Assembly: GCF_034347425.1 (NCBI RefSeq)
Contig: NZ_CP133779.1
Span: forward strand, 2,046,001 to 2,110,000
Source: Undibacterium sp. CCC3.4
Lineage (GTDB): Bacteria > Pseudomonadota > Gammaproteobacteria > Burkholderiales > Burkholderiaceae_D
Reading direction: 5' to 3'
Length of the DNA stretch: 64,000 nucleotides
Made by a program: the position numbers and the translations under genes. The notes under the pieces are model-generated. The model was not told where the DNA came from. It worked only from the letters and a program-made list of their open reading frames with translations, and ran no database searches. Shown in pieces: positions 8,770 through 15,303 of this stretch; positions within the stretch are counted from its first letter, which is position 1, and each line of letters begins with the position of its first letter.

Positions 8770-9098
8770 TACGGACCTTTTCGGTACTGCTGATTTTTCA
8801 GTGCCTCGGTGAAGGCTTGGTGTATTTGTTCGGCTGGCCGGTGCCGGGGCCGGTGATCGGCATGCTGCTGCTGTTTTGTTATTTGTTGTGGCAAAAACAG
8901 GAAGCGGCACGGCTGGCACCGGGCGTGCAGGAATTACTGCGACATTTATCCTTGTTATTCATTCCGGCCGGGGTAGGCATCATGGTGCATGGAAAAATGG
9001 TGCTAGACCAATGGTTGCCGCTGACGGCCGCACTGGTCATCAGTACTGCGATTTCCATCGTGGTGACAGCGTGCTGCGTGCGGTATTGGCAAAAATGA
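8766..9098 (+). CDS. CidA/LrgA family membrane protein
   Basis: A 110-residue protein with three or four hydrophobic helices and the family motif PVPGPVIGMLLLF (about residues 24-36), followed by LSLLFIPAGVGIM. CidA/LrgA proteins are holin-like and act with an LrgB partner. The start at 8766 overlaps the glcF stop as ATGA, and the stop overlaps the lrgB start in the same way. Because the plant chloroplast glycolate/glycerate transporter PLGG1 is an LrgA-LrgB fusion (established), the coupling to glcDEF suggests that this pair moves glycolate. That role is inference; murein-hydrolase control is the older alternative. Confidence 0.9.
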   Translation: MIRTFSVLLIFQCLGEGLVYLFGWPVPGPVIGMLLLFCYLLWQKQEAARLAPGVQELLRHLSLLFIPAGVGIMVHGKMVLDQWLPLTAALVISTAISIVVTACCVRYWQK

Positions 9099-9820
9099 GC
9101 AATCGTCTCGCCGAAGTCTGGGTGTATCTGGCGGCCTCGCCCTTGTTGGGCCTGACCGCCACCCTGCTGGCCTATCAATTCGCTTATGCGTTGTACACGC
9201 GTGCCAAATTCAGCCCTTTGGCGAATCCGGTGGCGATCTCGGTGGCGCTGCTGGTGATCGTGCTGCTGGCTACTGGGGTGTCGTATCAAACTTATTTTGC
9301 CGGTGCCCAGTTCGTGCACTTCTTGTTAGGGCCGGCGACGGTCGCGCTGGCGCTACCCTTGTATCAACAACTCGATAAATTGCGGCGGCAATGGCGCGCG
9401 TTTTTGGCCGGTGCGCTGCTCGGCAGTGCTTCGGCCATCGTCTCGGCCATGCTGATTGCCAAGGCGCTCGGCGCTTCGCAGGTGACGGTCTTGTCCTTGG
9501 CGGCGAAGTCGGTGACCATGGCTATCGCCATGGGCATTACTGAAAAAATCGGCGGTTTGCCATCTTTGACGGCGGCACTGGTGATGTTGACCGGTATACT
9601 CGGTGCCATGATGGCGGCTTCCATACTCGACCGCTTACATATTCGCGACGCCAGCGTGCGCGGCTTTGCGCTCGGTGTGGCGGCCCATGGCATCGGTACT
9701 GCCAGGGCCTTCCAAATCAGTGATGAAATGGGTGCCTTCGCCGGCTTGGCGATGGGCTTGTCGGGTTTGCTGACGGCCTTGGTATTGCCGGTGCTATTGC
9801 GTGTTTTTGCAGTGATTTGA
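9095..9820 (+). CDS. LrgB/CidB family membrane protein, probable glycolate transporter subunit
   Basis: A 241-residue, highly hydrophobic protein with about six to eight transmembrane helices. LrgB-family motifs are SVTMAIAMGITEKIGG (about residues 137-152) and GFALGVAAHGIGTARAF (about 189-205). The long frame extends upstream to 8876, but that part overlaps the LrgA-like gene; the ATG at 9095 overlaps its stop as ATGA and is the natural start. With the preceding gene it forms the two-component LrgAB/CidAB system. Operon position after glcDEF argues for glycolate uptake or export. It ends two bases before the convergent glutathione peroxidase gene. Confidence 0.92.
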   Translation: MSNRLAEVWVYLAASPLLGLTATLLAYQFAYALYTRAKFSPLANPVAISVALLVIVLLATGVSYQTYFAGAQFVHFLLGPATVALALPLYQQLDKLRRQWRAFLAGALLGSASAIVSAMLIAKALGASQVTVLSLAAKSVTMAIAMGITEKIGGLPSLTAALVMLTGILGAMMAASILDRLHIRDASVRGFALGVAAHGIGTARAFQISDEMGAFAGLAMGLSGLLTALVLPVLLRVFAVI

Positions 9821-9822
9821 GC

Positions 9823-10308
9823 TCAGCGCGCCAGCAATAACTTCACATCAGCGATCAGATCAGCCGGTGCAGTTTGCGGGGCGTAGCGGCGAAATACGCT
9901 GCCGTCTTTCGCGATCAGAAATTTCGTGAAATTCCATTTGATCGCTTGGCTGCCGAGCAGGCCAGGTGCCGCGGCTTTGAGATGGCGGTACAGCGGATGG
10001 GCGGCTGCACCGTTGACATCGATTTTCTCAAACAGCGGGAAACTGACGCCATAATTTTTTTCGCAAAAACTGCCGATTTCAGCGGCCGTGCCCGGTTCCT
10101 GGTGGCCGAACTGATTGCATGGGAAACCGAGGACTGTGACACCGTGATCCTTGAATTCCTGATAGACGGCTTCGAGGCCTTGATATTGCGGCGTGAAACC
10201 GCACTTACTGGCGGTATTGACGACCAATACGACTTGTCCCAGATACTGCTGGAGGTCGACGTCTTGACCGCTTAAATTGTTAACATGGAAATCGAGTGCA
10301 TGGCTCAT
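9823..10308 (-). CDS. Glutathione peroxidase family protein (BtuE/GPx)
   Basis: A 161-residue thiol peroxidase of the GPx family. The catalytic tetrad is visible: peroxidatic Cys in NTASKCGFTPQY (about residue 36), Gln in LGFPCNQFGHQEPG (about residue 70), and Trp-Asn in KWNFTKF (about residue 125). The resolving-cysteine position in FPCNQ is also present, so it may use thioredoxin rather than glutathione, as many bacterial members do. There is no signal peptide, so it is cytoplasmic. It lies 2 bases after the pilU end region and may be the last gene of the pilT-pilU transcript. Confidence 0.95.
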   Translation of the reverse strand: MSHALDFHVNNLSGQDVDLQQYLGQVVLVVNTASKCGFTPQYQGLEAVYQEFKDHGVTVLGFPCNQFGHQEPGTAAEIGSFCEKNYGVSFPLFEKIDVNGAAAHPLYRHLKAAAPGLLGSQAIKWNFTKFLIAKDGSVFRRYAPQTAPADLIADVKLLLAR

Positions 10309-10310
10309 GA

Positions 10311-11447
10311 TCAGAGTATCCCTAAATGGTGAGTGCCGGCGCTGAGGTCACGGTCTTTGGAGTCTTTACCTTGCAACATGATGGCCAAGCGCAGTTCATT
10401 GACGGAATCGGCGTTGCGCAGGGCATCTTCATAAGTGATTTTGTCGGCTTCATGCAAATCGAACAAAGCTTGATCGAAGGTTTGCATACCGAGTTCGCGC
10501 GACTTCTTCATGATTTCTTTCATTTCATGAACTTGGCCTTTGAAAATCATGTCAGAAATTAAAGGCGTATTGAGCAGTACTTCGACCGCAGCGATGCGGC
10601 CTTTGCGGCCTTTGACCGGAATCAAGCGTTGCGAAATCACGGCCTTGAGGTTGAGCGACAAGTCCATCAGCAATTGTGCGCGGCGTTCTTCCGGGAAAAA
10701 GTTGATGATACGGTCGAGCGCTTGATTCGAGCTGTTGGCATGTAGGGTGGCTAAACACAAGTGCCCGGTTTCGGCAAAGGCGACGGCAAAATCCATGGTT
10801 TCGCGGTCGCGAATTTCACCAATCTGTATCACGTCGGGCGCTTGTCGCAGAGAATTTTTCAGTGCCGAGCCCCAGTCTGCGGTGTCGATGCCGACTTCGC
10901 GCTGCGTGACGATGCAATTGCCGTGTGGATGCACATATTCGATAGGATCTTCAATCGTGATGATGTGGCCATAGCTGTTTTCATTGCGATAGCCAAGCAT
11001 GGCCGCCAGCGTGGTCGATTTGCCGGAGCCGGTGGCACCGACCATGATCACCAAGCCGCGCTTGGTCAGCGAGACTTCTTTCAATTGTTCCGGTAAGCCG
11101 AGATCGGCTAACTTGGGAATGGCGGTGGTGATGGTGCGCAAGACCAAACCGACCCGGCCCTGTTGCATGAAGGCAGACACCCGAAAGCGTCCCATCCCGG
11201 CCGGGTTGATCGCAAAATTACATTCCTTGCTCGATTCGAATTCCGAGGCTTGCTTGTCATTCATGATCGCGCGTGCCAAATCGACCGTGTGCGCGGCCGT
11301 CAGCGGCTGATTCGATACCGGTGTGACGCGGCCATCGATCTTGAAAGCCGGCGGGAATTCGGCGGTGATGAATAAATCTGATCCGTTTTTGCTCAGCATC
11401 AGTCTGAGCAAGTCATTCATGAATTTGGTAGCCTGATCGCGTTCCAT
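10311..11447 (-). CDS. pilU: Type IV pilus retraction ATPase accessory PilU
   Basis: A 378-residue secretion ATPase of the PilT class. Walker A is GATGSGKSTT (about residues 138-147), the Asp box EDPIEYVHPHGN follows, Walker B is IQIGEIRDRET, and the His box is ETGHLCLATLHAN. Compared with its neighbour pilT it has a longer C-terminal tail and starts with a MERDQATKFMNDLLRLM-type helix, as PilU does. PilU assists PilT in depolymerising type IV pili at the inner-membrane base, for twitching and DNA uptake. It is 22 bp downstream of pilT on the same strand, the standard pair. Confidence 0.95.
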   Translation of the reverse strand: MERDQATKFMNDLLRLMLSKNGSDLFITAEFPPAFKIDGRVTPVSNQPLTAAHTVDLARAIMNDKQASEFESSKECNFAINPAGMGRFRVSAFMQQGRVGLVLRTITTAIPKLADLGLPEQLKEVSLTKRGLVIMVGATGSGKSTTLAAMLGYRNENSYGHIITIEDPIEYVHPHGNCIVTQREVGIDTADWGSALKNSLRQAPDVIQIGEIRDRETMDFAVAFAETGHLCLATLHANSSNQALDRIINFFPEERRAQLLMDLSLNLKAVISQRLIPVKGRKGRIAAVEVLLNTPLISDMIFKGQVHEMKEIMKKSRELGMQTFDQALFDLHEADKITYEDALRNADSVNELRLAIMLQGKDSKDRDLSAGTHHLGIL

Positions 11448-11469
11448 CGTATGCGGGTCCTGTTTGGGT

Positions 11470-12513
11470 TTAGCCGGGGAAGTTGTCCGGGATTTTCGCC
11501 GCGGCGCGTGCCGTGGCGACAGAAATCACATTGCGTCGTACCAGATCGGTCAGATTCTGGTCCAGCGTTTGCATGCCCAGATTACTGCCGGTTTGGATGG
11601 CTGAGTACATCTGAGCGATTTTTGATTCGCGTATCAAATTCCGAATCGCCGGTGAGCCAAGCATGATTTCATGGGCGGCGACGCGACCGGAGCCGTCTTT
11701 GGTTTTGAGCAGAGTTTGTGAAATCACCGCTTGCAGCGACTCTGACAGCATAGAACGGACCATTTCTTTTTCTTCGGCCGGAAACACGTCGACGATACGG
11801 TCGATGGTTTTGGCGGCAGACGAAGTATGCAGGGTGCCGAACACCAGATGGCCGGTTTCGGCCGCCGTCAATGCCAAGCGTATGGTTTCGAGATCGCGCA
11901 ACTCGCCGACCAGAATGGCATCGGGATCTTCGCGCAAGGCCGAACGCAGCGCATTATTGAACGACATCGTGTGTGGCCCGACTTCGCGCTGGTTGATCAG
12001 ACATTTTTTCGATTCGTGCACGAATTCGATAGGATCTTCTACCGTCAGAATGTGGCCGTATTCATTTTCATTGAGGTGATTGACCATGGCCGCGAGCGTG
12101 GTTGATTTGCCCGAGCCGGTAGGGCCTGTCACCAAAACCAAACCGCGCGGTTTGAGCGCGAGATCGCCGAAAATACGCGGGGCATTGAGTTGCTCAAGTG
12201 AGAGAATTTTGGATGGAATCGTGCGCATGACGGCCGCCGCACCACGTTCCTGGTTGAAGGCATTGACGCGAAAGCGCGCCAGTCCAGGAATGGAAAACGA
12301 GAAATCGCATTCCAGCGTTTCTTCGTAAGCCTTACGCTGGGAATCATTCATGATGTCATAAATGAGTTCATGCACATCTTTATGTTCCAGCGGCGGCAAA
12401 TTAATCCGTCGCACATCGCCATGTACCCGTATCATCGGCGGTAAGCCGGAAGATAAGTGCAGATCGGAGGCATTATTCTTGACAGAGAATGCCAGCAGTT
12501 CAGAAATGTCCAT
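11470..12513 (-). CDS. pilT: Type IV pilus retraction ATPase PilT
   Basis: A 347-residue hexameric ATPase. Motifs in order: Walker A GPTGSGKSTT (about residues 131-140), Asp box VEDPIEFVHE, Walker B ILVGELRDLET, His box ETGHLVFGTLHTSSAAKTIDR, and the AIRNLIRESK motif (about residues 289-298), which is specific to PilT and essential for retraction in the family. The length matches PilT (about 345). It powers pilus retraction. The gene is divergent from yggS, a classical arrangement, with both promoters in the 95-bp gap. Confidence 0.97.
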   Translation of the reverse strand: MDISELLAFSVKNNASDLHLSSGLPPMIRVHGDVRRINLPPLEHKDVHELIYDIMNDSQRKAYEETLECDFSFSIPGLARFRVNAFNQERGAAAVMRTIPSKILSLEQLNAPRIFGDLALKPRGLVLVTGPTGSGKSTTLAAMVNHLNENEYGHILTVEDPIEFVHESKKCLINQREVGPHTMSFNNALRSALREDPDAILVGELRDLETIRLALTAAETGHLVFGTLHTSSAAKTIDRIVDVFPAEEKEMVRSMLSESLQAVISQTLLKTKDGSGRVAAHEIMLGSPAIRNLIRESKIAQMYSAIQTGSNLGMQTLDQNLTDLVRRNVISVATARAAAKIPDNFPG

Positions 12514-12608
12514 TTATAATTCCGGTAAAGAGTGCAGTGCGTCGTCGCTGGAACAGCGCCGATGGCAGCGAGGTCAATGATGCATGTAGATACAAGAGTC
12601 CCCCGATT

Positions 12609-13343
12609 ATGTCCTTAATTTCTGACAACTTGCAAGCCGTACTTGCTGATATTCAATACGTTGAGCGACAAGCCGAGCGCGAGCCCGGTCAAGTCCGCTT
12701 GTTGGCCGTATCGAAAACTTTCGGCACAGATGCCGTACTGGCTGCGGCGCAAGCCGGGCAGCTCGCATTCGGCGAAAATTATTTGCAGGAAGCATTAGAT
12801 AAAATCACGGCAGTGCGTGAGATGGCACCGCAATTGGCGTTGGAATGGCATTTTATCGGGCCGATACAAAGCAATAAAACCAAACCGATAGCTGAAAATT
12901 TTTCTTGGGTGCATTCTGTCGATCGCGCTAAGATTGCCGAGCGTTTGTCAGCACAGCGACCAAGCGATCTGCCAGCATTGAATATTTGTATACAAGTGAA
13001 TATCAGCGCAGAAGCGAGTAAAAGTGGTGTTTTGCCGGAGCAAGCACTCGCATTGGCGCAAGAAATAGCCGCTCTGCCACATTTACGTTTGCGCGGTTTG
13101 ATGGCCGTGCCAGCCGCGAGCAATGATATGGAACAACAACGCGCCGCGTTTCGTCAACTGCGCGCCTTGAGCGACACAATACGCCAGCACGGCATCGCCC
13201 TCGATACTTTGTCGATGGGAATGAGTGCCGATTTAGCAGCGGCGATCTGGGAAGGCAGCACGATGGTACGTATCGGTACAGCAATTTTTGGGAGCAGACA
13301 GTGTCAATTACCCCGGCCTCAAGAGGCTGTCGCAAAAGCCTGA
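12609..13343 (+). CDS. yggS: YggS family pyridoxal-phosphate homeostasis protein with altered C-terminus
   Basis: A 244-residue PLP-binding TIM-barrel protein. The PLP lysine is in LLAVSKTF (about residue 36), followed by FGENYLQEA, EWHFIGPIQSNKT, and the phosphate-binding end SMGMSADLAAAI near residue 206 and RIGTAIFG near residue 222. YggS/PLPBP holds free PLP and keeps amino-acid and vitamin B6 pools in balance. I use the ATG at 12609 because the open upstream part overlaps pilT. The tail after GSRQCQLP is not native: it is encoded by mobile DNA, and the last six codons and the stop are inside the inverted repeat of a MITE. The core is intact, so it is probably functional. Confidence 0.93.
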   Translation: MSLISDNLQAVLADIQYVERQAEREPGQVRLLAVSKTFGTDAVLAAAQAGQLAFGENYLQEALDKITAVREMAPQLALEWHFIGPIQSNKTKPIAENFSWVHSVDRAKIAERLSAQRPSDLPALNICIQVNISAEASKSGVLPEQALALAQEIAALPHLRLRGLMAVPAASNDMEQQRAAFRQLRALSDTIRQHGIALDTLSMGMSADLAAAIWEGSTMVRIGTAIFGSRQCQLPRPQEAVAKA

Positions 13344-13557
13344 TGGACGTTTTTTACACCTGAAACACCGCATACCTCGTCATTCCCGCATGCTTTTGGC
13401 GGGAACCCAGCGTCGTTTTTTACACTGAAAATGCCACAATTTCTGGCATTTTCAGTTAAGCACGAACGCCGCTGGGTTCCTGCCAAAAGCGCGCAGGAAT
13501 GACGTGGCCACCAGTCAGGGTAATGATACCGACTCACTACGCTTTTGCGACAGCCTC
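13323..13557. mobile_element. 235-bp palindromic MITE with 17-bp terminal inverted repeats
   Basis: Perfect 17-bp inverted repeats GAGGCTGTCGCAAAAGC (13323-13339) and its complement (13541-13557) bound the element. TCAA occurs directly outside both ends (13319-13322 and 13558-13561), a 4-bp target duplication. Inside is a long imperfect palindrome: a CGTCATTCCCGC...AACCCAGCG arm and its complement, centred on ACTGAAAATGCCA/TGGCATTTTCAGT (13424-13456). It has no coding capacity and would be moved by a transposase elsewhere. The terminus resembles those of IS5- or IS6-like elements, but the family is not settled by sequence reading alone. Confidence 0.85.
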
Positions 13558-13561
13558 TCAA

Positions 13562-13873
13562 GGCCCGAGTTTGAAAAAGCTCGGTTGACCAGACTGAGCG
13601 CAAAGCATCGCGCTACGTTGCAACGAAGTACAAGACTCACCTTGGAATGCTTCCTCAGTTCCAAGCTCTGCAAGCAGCAGAAGCAGACAAGCATAGGGTA
13701 AGCACGAAACGTTCTGCTGCAAGGTTCATCGGAGAGTGCGGGTGAGCATTCCGAACCGAAGCTGCGTTGTGACATTGTCGAGGGGAGCGGCACCGTCAGG
13801 TGCCCGTCACCAGGCGCGTAAGCGCATAGGGAAGTGCAGATTACATCTGCTATTTCATATTGGAGATACAAAA
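13562..13873 (+). ncRNA. Probable omega RNA (HEARO-type) of the IscB element
   Basis: IscB proteins use a guide RNA encoded directly upstream of their gene. Here about 310 nt without an open frame lies between the element's left end and the iscB start. It contains clear hairpins: CCGAG/CTCGG at the 5' end, CTTGGAA/TTCCAAG (13641-13665), GGCACC-GTCA-GGTGCC (13789-13804) and GCAGAT-TAC-ATCTGC (13836-13850), the last just before the start codon. Position and dense structure support the call. The assignment follows known IscB/HEARO organisation; I could not run a covariance search. The RNA looks intact although the protein is not, so it could still be used in trans. Confidence 0.6.
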
Positions 13874-14259
13874 ATGGCTGTATTTGTACTAAGCAGAACA
13901 CAAGAACCGCTGATGCCATGCAGCGAAAAACGGGCGCGCAAGCTGCTCGCAGCAGGCCGGGCACGCGTGCATCGCCTGTTCCCGTTTGCTATACGTTTGC
14001 TTGACCGTACTGTTACTGACAGTGCCTTCCGACGGGAGAGAAAACCGGCCAGTACACAGGCCGCGTAGCAGTTCGCGCAAGTGGCAGTTTCAACATACAA
14101 ACGCAAGAATCTGTCGTACAAGGCATATCGCATAAGCACTGCAAGATCATTCAGCGTGCAGATGGGTATAGTTATTCACTGGTGGCAAACATGGACGTGA
14201 CAGGCACGCCACCAAAGCAAGGAACGCTGCGCGTTCCACGCTCTGCCTCCTCGGCCTGA
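13874..14259 (+). pseudogene. iscB: iscB remnant: N-terminal PLMP domain fused out of frame to C-terminal domain
   Basis: The first frame (13874-14068, 64 aa) begins MAVFVLSRTQEPLMPC and continues with the arginine-rich KRARKLLAAGRARVHRLFPF, the PLMP domain typical of IscB. After about residue 52 it should enter RuvC-I but instead runs into ERKPASTQAA and a stop. From about 14044, in the next frame, the C-terminal IscB signature appears: TGRVAVRASGSFNIQT, then QGISHKHCKIIQRADGY, ending at 14257-14259. The RuvC, bridge-helix and HNH parts (some 300 residues) are deleted, with a frameshift at the junction. No nuclease activity is possible. The 5' leader RNA is retained. Confidence 0.85.
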
Positions 14260-14268
14260 AGGCCGAGG
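14249..14268 (+). repeat. Right-end subterminal hairpin of the IscB element
   Basis: Perfect 8-bp palindrome CCTCGGCC-TGAA-GGCCGAGG located 17 bases before the proC start codon. It matches the hairpin form recognised at IS200/IS605 ends and resembles the left-end CCCCGGCC-TCAA-GGCC now split by the MITE. Confidence 0.65.
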
Positions 14269-14285
14269 TTTCACGCGTAAATCTG

Positions 14286-15113
14286 ATGAAAAATAATTTG
14301 AAAATAGCCTTCATCGGCGGCGGCAATATGGCCGTGGCCTTGATCAACGGCTTATTGCCGGGTTTGGCATCGCCCGAGCAAATTCATGTGGTGGATGTCA
14401 ATCAAGCCGCCTTGACACGTTTGGAGAGCGAGTTCGCGGTGCGGACCTCCTTATCGATCGACGCACAGCTCGAGGCGGTCGATGTTATCATTTTGGCAGT
14501 CAAACCGCAGCAAATGCGTGATGCCGTGGCCGCCTTGGCCAATCATCTGAATGGTCAATTGCTGATTTCCATCGCCGCCGGGATCCGTGCCAGCGATATT
14601 TCACGCTGGTTGAGCAATTACGACAAGATTGTGCGTGTCATGCCCAATACCCCGGCCTTGATCAGCAAGGGCATCACCGGCTTGTTCGCCTTGCCAGGCG
14701 TTACCGAACCCCAAAAAGACTTGGCCGACGCCATACTGCGCGCCGTCGGTGCTACCTCTTGGGTGGCGAAAGAACGTTTGATCGATGTGGTGACGGCGGT
14801 GTCCGGCAGCGGCCCGGCGTATGTGTTTTACTTTATAGAAGCATTGCAGCAAGCGGCGGCCGAACTCGGTTTGACTGCCGAGCAAGCCACACAATTCGCG
14901 ATCGCCACATTTGAAGGAGCGGCCCAGTTAGCCATGCATTCCAGTGACTCGGTGAAAGTGTTGCGTGAACGCGTCACTTCTAAAGGCGGCACAACCTATG
15001 CAGCCTTGACGACGCTGGACGAATTGAACGTAAAACCAGCGATCATCACTGCGATCAAGGCTGCCGCCAGTCGTGCCACCGAACTCGGGGCAGAATTTGG
15101 CCAACAAGATTGA
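14286..15113 (+). CDS. proC: Pyrroline-5-carboxylate reductase
   Basis: A 275-residue protein with the NADPH Rossmann start IAFIGGGNMAVALI (about residues 7-20). VKPQQM (about residues 77-82), RVMPNTPALISKGITG (about 119-134), and the C-terminal signature VSGSGPAYVF...ERVTSKGGTTYAAL (about residues 178-245) are also present. It converts pyrroline-5-carboxylate to proline. Length is normal. In related bacteria yggS and proC are adjacent; here about 940 bp of mobile DNA separates them. No Shine-Dalgarno lies within 15 bases of the ATG, because the preceding bases are the right end of the IscB element, so expression may be altered. Confidence 0.96.
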   Translation: MKNNLKIAFIGGGNMAVALINGLLPGLASPEQIHVVDVNQAALTRLESEFAVRTSLSIDAQLEAVDVIILAVKPQQMRDAVAALANHLNGQLLISIAAGIRASDISRWLSNYDKIVRVMPNTPALISKGITGLFALPGVTEPQKDLADAILRAVGATSWVAKERLIDVVTAVSGSGPAYVFYFIEALQQAAAELGLTAEQATQFAIATFEGAAQLAMHSSDSVKVLRERVTSKGGTTYAALTTLDELNVKPAIITAIKAAASRATELGAEFGQQD

Positions 15114-15190
15114 GGCAGCGTGATATCACATTTCTTAACATGACAATATAGAAATTGATACATATAGGATACAATGCGTTACAGCTGCGC

Positions 15191-15216
15191 GCCCGGGTTT
15201 ATCCCCGGGCATTTTT
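15191..15216 (+). terminator. Intrinsic terminator after proC
   Basis: GCCCGGG/CCCGGGC perfect 7-bp stem (15191-15210) with a TTTATC loop, then ATTTTT. It lies 78 bases after proC. Confidence 0.8.
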
Positions 15217-15303
15217 ATGCCGCTTTCCGTATTGTGTCGCTACCACCGTTTCCGGTTTTTTGAAGTTGCACATACCCCAGTAAGATCAATTAATGTGGTT
15301 TGT

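Larger units (their letters stand above)
13312..14285 (+). mobile_element. Decayed IscB (OMEGA) insertion element, with a nested MITE
   Basis: The segment between yggS and proC is an IS200/IS605-superfamily IscB element in decay. It follows a TTAC tetranucleotide at 13308-13311, which is a known target of some IS200/IS605 elements (IS608). Both ends have a GGCC-type subterminal hairpin: GGCC-TCAA-GGCC on the left, interrupted by the MITE, and CCTCGGCC-TGAA-GGCCGAGG on the right (14249-14268). Inside are a structured RNA region (13562-13873) and iscB N- and C-terminal coding remnants. No TnpA transposase is present, as is usual for iscB-only elements. Exact ends are inferred. Confidence 0.65.

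Noticed and set aside
8876..9094. Longer LrgB frame
   Set aside because: It overlaps the LrgA-like gene in another frame; the ATGA overlap at 9095 is the natural start.
13504..13701. Small frames in the MITE/IscB leader
   Set aside because: They cross the MITE boundary and the structured RNA and show no protein-like composition.
15155..15175. Promoter TTGATA...TACAAT before the ArnT-like gene
   Set aside because: The spacer is only 9 bp, too short for sigma70, and a terminator follows immediately.
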